NCBI GenBank assembly: GCA_001683845.1
Contig: LXQI01000007.1
Coordinates: 62,001 to 126,000, forward strand
Direction of reading: 5' to 3'
Source of the DNA: Erythrobacter sp. ANT-B3C2
GTDB lineage: Bacteria > Pseudomonadota > Alphaproteobacteria > Sphingomonadales > Sphingomonadaceae
DNA length: 64,000 nucleotides
Below, piece after piece: positions 51,596-60,502 of the stretch. Positions within the stretch are counted from its first letter, which is position 1; every line of letters starts with the position of its first letter. The notes beneath the pieces were generated by a model that saw only the letters and a list, made by a program, of their open reading frames with translations, searched no databases and was not told the DNA's origin. The position numbers and the translations under genes were made by a program.

Positions 51596-51944
51596 CCTGG
51601 CTCACGCCCTTGCCGCCATGGCGCGACATGTAGCGGGCGATCTCGCCGCCCCCCATCGAAAATCCAACCAGCGCCACGTCCTCGCTCGCGCCGGTGGCCT
51701 CCATCACATCGGCCAGATCATCGGCGAAGGTGTCGTAATCATAACCCGCGGGCGGCTGGTCGGATCGGCCGAAACCGCGCCGGTCATAGGCGATCGCCTG
51801 GAAGCCGGCCTCCGCCAAGGCGATCATCACCGGGTCCCAGCTGTCGGCCGAAAGCGGCCAGCCGTGGATCAGCACCACCGGCCGCCCGCTGCCGAGTGTC
51901 TTCACATAGAGCTGGGTGCCATCGCGCGCGTCGATCCGGTTCAT
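51534..51944 (-). pseudogene. Alpha/beta hydrolase, C-terminally truncated
   Basis: The ATG at 51944 opens a non-heme haloperoxidase/esterase-like alpha/beta hydrolase: 'VVLIHGWPLSADSWDPV' (oxyanion region), 'AYDRRGFGRSDQP' and the nucleophile elbow 'LVGFSMGGGEIARYMSRHGGKGV'. Homology stops at about residue 116; the last 20 codons are out-of-frame PEP-CTERM-gene sequence. The Asp and His of the triad are lost, so the product (136 residues rather than about 275) should be inactive. Confidence 0.75.
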
Positions 51945-52049
51945 ACAGCGTCCGCCTTTTGGAAATGTTGAGGTTGCCCTTCCAACCCGCGCCTCGCCAA
52001 TCGGTTGCCCACCATCGCCACTCATCAGGACTAGCCGAATCCAACACGC

Positions 52050-52064
52050 GAACATATATGGAAC
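52050..52064 (+). promoter_or_regulatory. LexA (SOS) box, GAAC-N7-GAAC
   Basis: A perfect match to the alphaproteobacterial LexA site (GAAC, seven bases ATATATG, GAAC; equivalently GTTC-N7-GTTC). It overlaps the first possible ATG (52058) of the radical SAM gene, which argues that translation begins at 52067 or later and that the radical SAM-UdgX pair is induced by DNA damage. Confidence 0.75.
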
Positions 52065-52066
52065 AA

Positions 52067-53338
52067 ATGGATCGCCCCAAAACCTCCAGCGGAACCCCCC
52101 ATTCCATCATGGAAAAGCTGGCGGTGCTGGCCGATGCGGCGAAGTACGACGCCTCCTGCGCCTCCTCCGGCACCGCCAAGCGCAACAGCGCTGGCAGCGC
52201 CAAGGGTATCGGCTCGACCGAGGGCATGGGCATCTGCCACGCCTACGCGCCCGATGGCCGCTGCATCTCGCTGCTCAAGATTTTGCTGACCAACCACTGC
52301 ATCTTCGATTGCCACTATTGCATCAACCGCAAGAGCTCGAACGTGCGCCGCGCGCGCTTCACCCCGGCCGAGGTGGTCGACCTCACGCTCAGCTTCTATC
52401 GCCGCAACTATATCGAAGGGCTGTTCCTCTCCTCGGGCATCATCAAGAGCTCCGATTACACGATGGAACAGCTGGTCGAGGTCGCGCGATCACTGCGCGA
52501 GGACCACCACTTCCGCGGCTACATTCACCTCAAGACCATCCCCGATGCCGATCCGCAGCTGGTCCACCAGGCCGGGCTCCATGCGGATCGCGTCTCGATC
52601 AATGTCGAACTGCCCACCGATGCCGGCCTCGCCCGCCTCGCGCCGGACAAGGACGCACGCGGCATCGAAGGCGCAATGGGCGGGATGAAGATGGCGATCA
52701 AACAGGCGCGCGACGAGACCAAGCGCTTCAAGCACGCCCCCCGCTTCGCCCCCGCCGGGCAGTCGACGCAAATGATCATCGGCGCCGATGCCGCCAGCGA
52801 TGCCGATATCGTGGGCAAGGCCAGCCGCCTTTACGATGGGTTCGGCCTGCGCCGCGTCTATTACTCCGCCTTCAGCCCCATTCCGGATGCCAGCGCGGTG
52901 CTGCCATTGAAGCGCCCGCCGCTGATGCGCGAACACCGGCTGTACCAGTCCGATTGGCTGATGCGCTTCTACGGCTACACTTCAGGCGAGGTGATGCAGG
53001 CCACCGGCGATGATGGGATGCTGCCGCTCGATATCGATCCCAAGCTCGGCTGGGCGCTGAAGTTTCGCGAGCAATTCCCGGTGGATGTGAACCGTTCCTC
53101 ACGCGAGATGTTGCTGCGCGTGCCAGGGTTGGGGGTGAAGGCGGTGAACCGGATCATCACCTCGCGCCGCCACCGCACGCTGCGGCTGGAGGATGTGGGC
53201 AAGCTCACCGTCTCGCTCACCAAGGTGCGCCCGTTCATCGTCACCGTCGACTGGCGCCCCACCTTGCTGATCGACCGGGGCGATCTGCGCCGCCTGCTCG
53301 CGCCGAAGAAAGAGCAGCTGGAGCTGTTCGCCGCATGA
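52067..53338 (+). CDS. Putative DNA modification/repair radical SAM protein
   Basis: A 423-residue radical SAM enzyme with the cluster motif in 'HCIFDCHYCINR' (CxxxCxxC). The N-terminus 'LAVLADAAKYDASCASSG' and 'GICHAYAPDGRCISLLKILLTNHC' are typical of the family always paired with a TIGR03915/UdgX-like protein. A C-terminal helix-hairpin-helix ('LLRVPGLGVKAVNRIITSRRHRTL') suggests DNA binding. The reaction is unknown. The start is uncertain among 52058, 52067 and 52109; 52067 clears the LexA box. The stop overlaps the UdgX start (ATGA). Confidence 0.88.
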   Translation: MDRPKTSSGTPHSIMEKLAVLADAAKYDASCASSGTAKRNSAGSAKGIGSTEGMGICHAYAPDGRCISLLKILLTNHCIFDCHYCINRKSSNVRRARFTPAEVVDLTLSFYRRNYIEGLFLSSGIIKSSDYTMEQLVEVARSLREDHHFRGYIHLKTIPDADPQLVHQAGLHADRVSINVELPTDAGLARLAPDKDARGIEGAMGGMKMAIKQARDETKRFKHAPRFAPAGQSTQMIIGADAASDADIVGKASRLYDGFGLRRVYYSAFSPIPDASAVLPLKRPPLMREHRLYQSDWLMRFYGYTSGEVMQATGDDGMLPLDIDPKLGWALKFREQFPVDVNRSSREMLLRVPGLGVKAVNRIITSRRHRTLRLEDVGKLTVSLTKVRPFIVTVDWRPTLLIDRGDLRRLLAPKKEQLELFAA

Positions 53339-54783
53339 ACGCGCTCCAGCATGTCCGGCTTGGCACCTACTACGTGGCGCAATTGCCCGAACAGGACGAT
53401 TTCGAGTTCTGGCGCGATCGGGCGCGCGCGCTCGTCCAGTGCGACGTGCCACCCGATCGCATCGCCTGGGTGCCCCCCGGCGGCAATGGCGATCTGTTCA
53501 CTCATGGCGAGCGCCGTGCCCCCGTGCCCCCCGCCGATGCCGCGATGGTGCGCGCCAGCAAGCCCTTCATCCAACTCGCCAGAAGCGCGATCTGCCACAG
53601 CGACCCCGATCGCTTCGCGCTGCTCTACCGCCTGCTCTGGCGCCACCAGGCCAACCCGAAAGTGCTCGAAGACCGCGCCGATGGCGACGTGCGCCGGCTG
53701 GACGAACTCGCCCGCCATGTGCGGCGCGACATTCACAAGATGCGCGCCTTCGTCCGCTTCCGCCTGGTTGAAGATGAGGCGGCCCAAGGCGGCGAGAGCG
53801 AGGAGCATTACGTCGCCTGGTTCGAGCCCGAGCACCACATCCTGCGCGCCAATGCCGGCTTTTTCACCCGCCGCTTCGCCAATATGCGCTGGTCGATCCT
53901 CACCCCGAAAGGCTCGCTCCACTGGGACACGCAGGCACTGGCGGAAGGCCCCCCGGCCGAACGCGCCGATGCCCCCGCCGGCGATCCGGTGGAGGCCCTG
54001 TGGCGCAAATATTACGCCTCCACCTTCAACCCCGCGCGTTTGAAGGTCGGGGCGATGCTGAAGGAAATGCCCCGCAAATATTGGAAGAACATGCCCGAAA
54101 CATCGCTCATCCCCGAGCTGGTCGCGGGCGCACAGGCGCGGGAGGCGGCCATGGTCGATGCAGGGTCAATCGAACCGAGCGAGCGCCCCGATACGCTCGA
54201 CGCCATCGCCAGCGCGATTCATTCCTGCCGCCGCTGCCCGATCGGCGAGCTGGAAAACCAGGCGGTGATGGGCGAGGGGCCGCGCCGTGCTGCGCTGATG
54301 GTGGTGGGCGAACAGCCCGGCGATCAGGAGGATCTCGCCGGCAAGCCCTTCGTCGGCCCCGCCGGGCAGGTGCTCGATCGTTTCCTGCAACAGGCCGGGA
54401 TCGACCGCGAGCAAACCTACGTCACCAACGCGGTCAAGCATTTCAAATTCACCCAGCGTGGTAAGCGCCGACTGCACCAATCGCCCACCGCCAAGGAGAT
54501 CGACATCTGCCGCTGGTGGCTGGAGGGCGAGCGTGCGCTGGTGCAGCCCCGGCTGGTGCTGGCGCTGGGCGCCAGCGCCGCGCGCGGCCTGCTCGGCAAG
54601 ACGGTGAGCATCTCCAGGGTGCGCGGCGCCGCGCAGATGCTGGAGGATGGCAGCGAACTGTGGGTCACCGCGCATCCATCCTATCTGCTGCGGCTCGAAG
54701 GCCCCGCACGCGAGGAGCAGGAGCGCCTGTTCGCCGCCGATCTCGCCGCGGTGGCCGAGCGACTGGCCGAGCTGGCGCAATGA
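53335..54783 (+). CDS. udgX: DUF4130 / UdgX fusion: uracil-DNA crosslinking glycosylase
   Basis: A 482-residue fusion. Residues about 1-255 are the DUF4130 (TIGR03915) domain ('FALLYRLLWRHQANPKVLED', 'RRDIHKMRAFVRFR', 'ILTPKGSLHWD'). Residues about 285-482 are a family-4-like uracil-DNA glycosylase of the UdgX type: 'GEQPGDQEDLAGKPFVGPAG' (325-344), 'TNAVKHFKF', and the loop 'GKRRLHQSP', whose H381 is the residue known in mycobacterial UdgX to bond covalently to DNA after uracil removal. C298/C301 are candidate Fe-S ligands. Coupled to the radical SAM gene and probably LexA-controlled. Confidence 0.92.
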   Translation: MNALQHVRLGTYYVAQLPEQDDFEFWRDRARALVQCDVPPDRIAWVPPGGNGDLFTHGERRAPVPPADAAMVRASKPFIQLARSAICHSDPDRFALLYRLLWRHQANPKVLEDRADGDVRRLDELARHVRRDIHKMRAFVRFRLVEDEAAQGGESEEHYVAWFEPEHHILRANAGFFTRRFANMRWSILTPKGSLHWDTQALAEGPPAERADAPAGDPVEALWRKYYASTFNPARLKVGAMLKEMPRKYWKNMPETSLIPELVAGAQAREAAMVDAGSIEPSERPDTLDAIASAIHSCRRCPIGELENQAVMGEGPRRAALMVVGEQPGDQEDLAGKPFVGPAGQVLDRFLQQAGIDREQTYVTNAVKHFKFTQRGKRRLHQSPTAKEIDICRWWLEGERALVQPRLVLALGASAARGLLGKTVSISRVRGAAQMLEDGSELWVTAHPSYLLRLEGPAREEQERLFAADLAAVAERLAELAQ

Positions 54784-55076
54784 GCGGCGGTTACGCTCCA
54801 ATTGCAAGGCGGCTGCAAACCGGCCTGCGCGTGCGTTCCGACGCCGCATTTTGCGCGGCCCGTGCAAGCTGCGGCGGAGCAGATGCAGCACCGGTTCACC
54901 CCGGTTTCGGGCGGGATGCAAGGCGCCGCAAGGCGGGTGCATTTGCCCGCCGAACGGGTGGTGGCGTGGGCTTCGTCCGGTGCCGTTGCGCCCCCGATGC
55001 AACCCCCTTGCAAGGCGGTGCAAAGCGGCCTTCGCGGCCCGCTGTTGCGCTCTAGCGGCAGCGCGGGGCGCGCCCG
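54784..55076. other. Spacer before dnaE2 with helically phased TGCA motifs
   Basis: No gene is supported. Nine TGCA tetranucleotides occur in 293 bp (54803, 54814, 54863, 54884, 54917, 54938, 54998, 55009, 55019), mostly as TGCAA within GCAAGGCG contexts, with several spacings of 10, 11, 21 and 33 bp. An imperfect LexA-like GTTC-N7-TTTC lies at 54894-54908. The spacer resembles the one at 355-579. Confidence 0.45.
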
Positions 55077-58000
55077 ATGCCCGATCCTTCCTCCACTCCC
55101 GACAAACGCACAATCGAGCTCGATCCCGAGCTGATCGACGCGCCGCCGCGCGCACCTTTCGTCGAGCTTGGCATTGTCTCGTGCTTCAGCTTCCTGCGCG
55201 GTGCATCGGATGCGGTGGACCTGGTGACGGCGGCCCGGGCGCTCGGCTACGATGCGCTCGGCATCGCCGATGGCAATTCGATGGCCGGCGTGGTGCGCCT
55301 GCATACCGAAGCGAAAACACTGAAACTGCATCCGCTTATCGGCTGCAGAATAGAAACGGTGGAAGGTCTTTCCTTCCTCGCCTATCCCACCACGCGCGCG
55401 GCCTATGGCCGCCTGTGCCGCCTCATCTCGGCCGGACGCATGGCCACGCTCACGGGCGAATGGCAGGAGAAAGGCGCCTGCGAGATCAGCCTCGCCATGC
55501 TGGCTCAGCATGCGTCTGGGGCGGGAGAAGGGGCGGTGCAGCTGGTCCTGCTGCCTCCGAGCGATCTCGAGGCCGCGTTCACGATTGAGGTGCCGAGTAA
55601 CGTCATCCCCCTTCCCGTGCGGGGAGAGGATGGGGAGGGCGGACCGCCTGCGCCCAACACCCTCCAGCGCACGCTTCCCTTCACACAGGTGTTGCCACAC
55701 CTCGCCGCGCTGCTGCCCAGTCTGCGGCACCTCGCCGCGAATTACCTCTACACCGGCGACGATATTGCCCGGATCGACCGGCTCGATGCGCTTGCCCGCG
55801 CCAGTGGGCTGGGCCTGCTCGCCACCAACGACGTGCATTACCACGCGCCGGATCGCCGCCCGCTGCAGGACGTGATGACCGCCATCCGCCACAAGACCAC
55901 CGTCGCCGCGGCCGGCCACCTGCTCCACGCCAATGCCGAGCGGCACCTGAAATCGCCGGCCGAGATGGTCCGCCTGTTCGCCCGCTGGCCGCACGCCATC
56001 GCCGCCGCGCGCGCAGTTGCCGATGCCTGCCGCTTCTCGCTGGACGAATTGGCCTACGAATACCCGCAGGAGATCACCCCCACCGGGATCAGCCCGCAGG
56101 AACACCTGACCCGGCAGACCTGGCAGGGCGCAAATGAGCGTTATCCCAATGGGATACCGGACACAGTTGCTGAAACACTCGAACGCGAGCTGGCACTGAT
56201 CGGCAAGCTCGATCTCGCGCGGTACTTCCTCACTATCCAGGACATCGTCGATTACGCGCGGAGTGTGAATCCGCCGATCCTGTGCCAGGGGCGCGGTTCG
56301 GCAGCCAATTCGGCGGTGTGCTATTGTCTGGGCATCACCGCGGTGGATCCGGCGAAACACCAGCTGCTGTTCGATCGCTTCATCTCCGAAGAGCGCCGCG
56401 AGCCGCCCGATATCGACGTCGATTTCGAGCACGAGCGGCGCGAGGAGGTAATCCAGCACATCTATCGCAAATATGGCCGCCACCGCGCCGGGCTGTGCGC
56501 CACCGTGGTCCACTATCGCCCGCGCATGGCGATCCGCGAGGTGGGCAAGGCAATGGGGCTGAGCGAAGACGTCACCGCCGCGCTCGCCGGCACGGTGTGG
56601 GGCGGGTGGGGCAAGGAGATCGGTGATGCCCATGCCGAGGAGGTGGGGCTGGACATCACCGACCCGCATCTCAAGCGTGTGCTCCAGCTCACCCGGCAGA
56701 TGATCGGCATGCCGCGCCACCTCAGCCAGCATGTCGGGGGCTTCATCCTCACCGAGGGCGCGCTGAGCGAGACGGTGCCGATCGGCAATGGCGCCATGCC
56801 CGAGCGCAGCTTCATCGAATGGGACAAGGACGATATCGAAGCGCTCGGCATCCTCAAGGTCGATGTGCTCGCGCTGGGGATGCTGACCTGTGTGAAGAAG
56901 TGCCTCGATCTACTTGAAAAGCATCACGATCGTGCGCTGACCTTGGCCAGCGTGCCGCGCGAGGACCCGGAGGTCTACGCCATGCTGCGCAAGGGCGATT
57001 CACTCGGCGTGTTCCAGGTGGAGAGCCGGGCGCAGATGAACATGCTGCCCCGCCTGCGTCCGCGCGAATTCTACGATCTCGTCATCCAGGTGGCGATCGT
57101 GCGGCCCGGGCCGATCCAGGGCGATATGGTGCACCCCTATCTCAAGCGCCGGCGCGGGGCGGAACCCGTCCGTATCCCCTCGCCCGCCCCCGAGCATGGG
57201 CCCCCCGACGAGCTTTCCAGCATTCTCGCCCGAACCCTAGGCGTGCCGATCTTCCAGGAGCAGGCGATGAAAATCGCGCTCGATGCGGCGCGGTTCTCCA
57301 GCGCCGAGGCCAACCGGTTGCGCAAGGCAATGGCCACCTTTCGCAGCCGTGGGATGGTGGACGAATTGCAGGACATGATGGTGGAACGAATGGTGAACCG
57401 TGGTTACAATCGCGAGTTCGCCCAGCGCTGCTTCAACCAGATCCGCGGCTTCGGGGAATATGGCTTTCCCGAGAGCCACGCCGCTAGCTTTGCGCATATC
57501 GTCTATGTCAGCAGCTGGCTGAAGTGCCACTTTCCGGCCGCCTTCACCTGCGCGCTGCTCAACTCACAGCCGATGGGCTTCTACGCCCCGGCGCAGATCG
57601 TGCGTGATCTGCGCGAGCATGGCGGCACGGTGCTGCCGGTGGACGTCAACCATTCCGGGTGGGACTGTACGCTGGAAGAGATCGGCGAGCGGGAACCGGG
57701 CGGGGCGGACACCGGTCGGCTCGACTGCCACCTCGCATTGCGCCTCGGGCTGCGGCAGGTTGACGGGCTGCCCGAGCATGTCGTCGCCCGCCTGGTCGCC
57801 GCGCGCGAGGAGGGCGGCGGCCCCTATCGCGCCGTGGCCGATGTGCAGAGCCGGGCCGGGCTCGGCCCTGCGCAGATCGAACGGCTCGCCAGCGCCGATG
57901 GCTTTGGCTCGATGGGCCTTTCCCGCCGGCAGGCGCTGTGGGATGCGCGCAGCCTGATCGCCGCGCCCGACCTGCCGCTGTTCCGCGCCGCCGCCGCGCG

Positions 58001-58679
58001 CGACGAGGGGGCCGAGCGGGTGCAGGTGGCGCTCCCCCCCATGCCGCTCTCCGAGGAGGTGGTGGCCGATTACCAGACCACCCGCTTCAGCCTGAAGGCG
58101 CATCCGCTCGCCTTCCTCCGCGCCGATCTGGCGGAGCGCGGCTTCGTGCGCGCCTGCGACCTGCGCTCGCGCAAGTTCCGCAGCCAGGTGCAAGTGGCCG
58201 GCGTGGTGCTGATCCGTCAGCGGCCGGGCAGCGCCAAGGGTGTGTGCTTCATCACGCTGGAGGACGAGACGGGGGTGATCAACCTCGTCGTCTGGCCCGA
58301 CCTGAAGGAGAAGCAGCGCCGCGTGGTGATGGGCGCGCGGCTGATGGAGGTGCGCGGCCGGGTGGAATATGACGACGAGGTGATCCACGTGATCGCCGCG
58401 CATATGGTCGACGCGACCGGGCGGTTGCACGCATTATCGGAGGATCTGCTCAAGCCCACCTTCGCCCGCGCCGATCATGTCACCAGCCCGCTACCCGCCC
58501 GTTGGGGACCGAGCCGAGGCGAGGGCGGAGACGATCCGCAAGCGCCTGACAAGCCGCCAATCGATCCATGGCAGCCGCCGCCGCCCGGCAATCGGGAGTG
58601 CGGGTTCGTGCAGGGCGGCCACCCGCGCGATGCCCGGATCATCCCCCGCATCCTGCCGCATCCGCGCGATTTTCATTGA
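55077..58679 (+). CDS. dnaE2: Error-prone DNA polymerase DnaE2
   Basis: A 1200-residue C-family polymerase of the damage-mutagenesis type. It has a PHP domain at the N-terminus ('VELGIVSCFSFLRGASDAVDLV'), the palm with 'PPDIDVDFEHERREEV', 'GFILTEGALSETVPI', 'GRAQ...MLPRLRPREFYDLVIQVAIVRPGPIQGDMVHPYLKRR' and, near the C-terminus, an OB-fold ('VQVAGVVLIRQRPGSAKGVCFITLEDETG'). DnaE2 extends past lesions with ImuA/ImuB, which are not in this window; here it follows the SOS-type UdgX pair. A low-complexity insert at about residues 172-205 ('VIPLPVRGEDGEGGPP') is unusual for the PHP region. Confidence 0.95.
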   Translation: MPDPSSTPDKRTIELDPELIDAPPRAPFVELGIVSCFSFLRGASDAVDLVTAARALGYDALGIADGNSMAGVVRLHTEAKTLKLHPLIGCRIETVEGLSFLAYPTTRAAYGRLCRLISAGRMATLTGEWQEKGACEISLAMLAQHASGAGEGAVQLVLLPPSDLEAAFTIEVPSNVIPLPVRGEDGEGGPPAPNTLQRTLPFTQVLPHLAALLPSLRHLAANYLYTGDDIARIDRLDALARASGLGLLATNDVHYHAPDRRPLQDVMTAIRHKTTVAAAGHLLHANAERHLKSPAEMVRLFARWPHAIAAARAVADACRFSLDELAYEYPQEITPTGISPQEHLTRQTWQGANERYPNGIPDTVAETLERELALIGKLDLARYFLTIQDIVDYARSVNPPILCQGRGSAANSAVCYCLGITAVDPAKHQLLFDRFISEERREPPDIDVDFEHERREEVIQHIYRKYGRHRAGLCATVVHYRPRMAIREVGKAMGLSEDVTAALAGTVWGGWGKEIGDAHAEEVGLDITDPHLKRVLQLTRQMIGMPRHLSQHVGGFILTEGALSETVPIGNGAMPERSFIEWDKDDIEALGILKVDVLALGMLTCVKKCLDLLEKHHDRALTLASVPREDPEVYAMLRKGDSLGVFQVESRAQMNMLPRLRPREFYDLVIQVAIVRPGPIQGDMVHPYLKRRRGAEPVRIPSPAPEHGPPDELSSILARTLGVPIFQEQAMKIALDAARFSSAEANRLRKAMATFRSRGMVDELQDMMVERMVNRGYNREFAQRCFNQIRGFGEYGFPESHAASFAHIVYVSSWLKCHFPAAFTCALLNSQPMGFYAPAQIVRDLREHGGTVLPVDVNHSGWDCTLEEIGEREPGGADTGRLDCHLALRLGLRQVDGLPEHVVARLVAAREEGGGPYRAVADVQSRAGLGPAQIERLASADGFGSMGLSRRQALWDARSLIAAPDLPLFRAAAARDEGAERVQVALPPMPLSEEVVADYQTTRFSLKAHPLAFLRADLAERGFVRACDLRSRKFRSQVQVAGVVLIRQRPGSAKGVCFITLEDETGVINLVVWPDLKEKQRRVVMGARLMEVRGRVEYDDEVIHVIAAHMVDATGRLHALSEDLLKPTFARADHVTSPLPARWGPSRGEGGDDPQAPDKPPIDPWQPPPPGNRECGFVQGGHPRDARIIPRILPHPRDFH

Positions 58680-58710
58680 CCACTGTGGCGCCGCGGCCAA
58701 GGGCGGCCCG

Positions 58711-59358
58711 ATGATCGACCCGGCCAAGCTCGCCGCCTTCGCCGCCGTGACGGGGCTGGTGAGCATGGTGCCGGGGCCGCAGGTGATCTTCGTGCTGAGC
58801 CAGGCCGCCTGGCGCGGTCCGCGAGCGGGCGCGGTGGCGCTCGCCGGGCTGCAGCTGGGCAATGCGGGGTGGTTCGTGCTGGCGGGGCTGGGGCTGGGCG
58901 CGCTGGCGCTGGCCTGGCCCCATGCGTTCACCGCCCTCACCGCGGGCGGAGCGCTCTATCTCGCCTGGCTCGGCTTCAAGGCCTGGCGCCACTCCCGGAC
59001 AGCGGCGGAGGAGGGTGGCGCCGAGCCGCCTCGGGCGCGCGTCGGCCATGCGCTGCGCGACAGCCTTGCCGTAGCGATGAGCAACCCCAAGTCGCTGGTC
59101 TACGTGCTCGCGCTGCTGCCGCCATTCGTCGATGCCACGCGGCCTGTCGCGCCGCAGCTGGCGATGCTGGGAGCGGTGGCGATTGCCCTCGATACGCTGG
59201 TGGGGGCGGTTTACGTGGCCGCGGGCGGCGGGCTGGCGGCGACGATGCGGCGGCCGGCGGTGCGGCTGTGGCTGGAGCGCGGCGTGGGCACCACCTTCCT
59301 GTTGCTTGCAGCACTGATCCTGGCCGATCTGGTGCGGCGGGGCGGCGCCATCGCCTGA
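58711..59358 (+). CDS. LysE/RhtB family amino-acid exporter
   Basis: A 215-residue protein with about six helices. 'FAAVTGLVSMVPGPQVIFVLSQAAWRGPRAG' is the LysE-family N-terminal signature, then 'ALYLAWLGFKAWR' and 'SLAVAMSNPKSLVYVLALLPPFVD'. Exported substrate unknown. The ATG at 58711 gives the proper start; the track ORF runs back into dnaE2. Confidence 0.9.
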   Translation: MIDPAKLAAFAAVTGLVSMVPGPQVIFVLSQAAWRGPRAGAVALAGLQLGNAGWFVLAGLGLGALALAWPHAFTALTAGGALYLAWLGFKAWRHSRTAAEEGGAEPPRARVGHALRDSLAVAMSNPKSLVYVLALLPPFVDATRPVAPQLAMLGAVAIALDTLVGAVYVAAGGGLAATMRRPAVRLWLERGVGTTFLLLAALILADLVRRGGAIA

Positions 59359-59413
59359 GCCTCATTCTGCCGGCCGGCCGGAACCCATGCGCCATCCGGG
59401 GCTTGGCGCCAGT

Positions 59414-60166
59414 ATGAGGATATCCCGCCGCATCGGCCAATTCGGGCTCGATCGGGCGGTTTTGGGGCTGCTGGTGCTGGCTGCGCTGCTGCTGGCCGGC
59501 CGGGCATGGCTGGCGGACAATCCGCAGCACGACCCCTGGGCGCCGCTCAGCCTCGATCATCCGCCAGGCTGGGCCACCCAGCGCAAGCTTGCCGCCCTGC
59601 GCGACGATCCGGCCGAATGCCGCGCGGTGCTCAAACGCAGCGATGTGGCTTTCCAAGCGCTCGATCCGGCGGGCGAGGGTGAATGCCGGCGCGAAGACCG
59701 CACCCTGCTCAGCGCCGCGCCGTTGAGCCCCACCCCTCCGGTCAGCACCTGCGCCGTGGCGGCGGGGGTGGAGCTGTGGCTGAGGCAGGGTGTGCAACCC
59801 GCGGCCGAGGCACTGCTGGGCTCGGAAGTGGCGCGGGTGGAGCATTACGGCACCTTCAGCTGCCGGCGCATCTCCGGTGGCGACACCGGCCGCTGGAGCG
59901 AGCACGCCACCGGCAATGCGATCGATATCGCCGCTTTCGTGCTGGAAGACGGGCGGCGGATCAGTGTGTTGGGAGACTGGGCCGAAGAGGGCGAAGAGCA
60001 AGGGGGCGGGGAGGATCAGGCTGACGAGGCCGTCTTCCTGCGCCGCGTGCGGGACGAGGCCTGCGGCGTGTTCGGCACCGTTCTTTCCCCCGATTACAAC
60101 GCCGCCCATGCAGACCACTTCCATTTCGATCAGGAAGCGCGAGGGTTGGGCGGGGTCTGCCGATAG
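59414..60166 (+). CDS. Extensin-like C-terminal domain protein
   Basis: A 250-residue protein with an N-terminal membrane anchor or signal ('RAVLGLLVLAALLLAGRAWL'). The extensin-like domain (about 80-250) has 'STCAVAAGVELWLRQGVQPAAEALLGS', 'SEHATGNAIDIAAFVLEDGRRISV' and 'SPDYNAAHADHFHFDQ'; the His and Asp residues in these motifs look like a peptidase-type metal site related to D-Ala carboxypeptidases. A cell-wall role is likely but unproven. I chose the ATG at 59414; one 9 codons upstream is possible. Confidence 0.85.
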   Translation: MRISRRIGQFGLDRAVLGLLVLAALLLAGRAWLADNPQHDPWAPLSLDHPPGWATQRKLAALRDDPAECRAVLKRSDVAFQALDPAGEGECRREDRTLLSAAPLSPTPPVSTCAVAAGVELWLRQGVQPAAEALLGSEVARVEHYGTFSCRRISGGDTGRWSEHATGNAIDIAAFVLEDGRRISVLGDWAEEGEEQGGGEDQADEAVFLRRVRDEACGVFGTVLSPDYNAAHADHFHFDQEARGLGGVCR

Positions 60167-60502
60167 CAGCGGGTCCTCGCTTGCTACGGAGGTGGGGGGT
60201 GTTATCCAGCAGCGGCCGCTCGCCCATGCGACCTCTGCTCACGACGACACCGAGGGCCGGGCGGCCCTTCTGTTCGCGCAGCGCATCGTGGCAGGTATGC
60301 ACCACTAGGATGGCGCGCTCATGGGAGGCGATGGTAAACGCGCCAGCCGCTGATGCTCGGCACTCGAACGGCCCGGACCAGCTTGGCGCTTGCCGCCGCC
60401 GCCCGTCCGACACGGCGCATGCGTGACTACGAGCGTGATCCTCTCATCACCGTCTTGCCTCTCCGCCCAGCGGCCTTTGGCAAGACGCGGCGCATCAGGA
60501 GG
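60167..60502. other. Intergenic region, nothing recognised
   Basis: This gap lies between the convergent extensin-like and phoB genes. ORFs on both strands have no protein character and I find no RNA gene, repeat or strong terminator. Confidence 0.4.

Noticed and set aside
54681-56732. 683-codon minus-strand ORF opposite UdgX and dnaE2
   Set aside because: Shadow frame of dnaE2; it crosses the TGCA spacer and has no recognisable domain.
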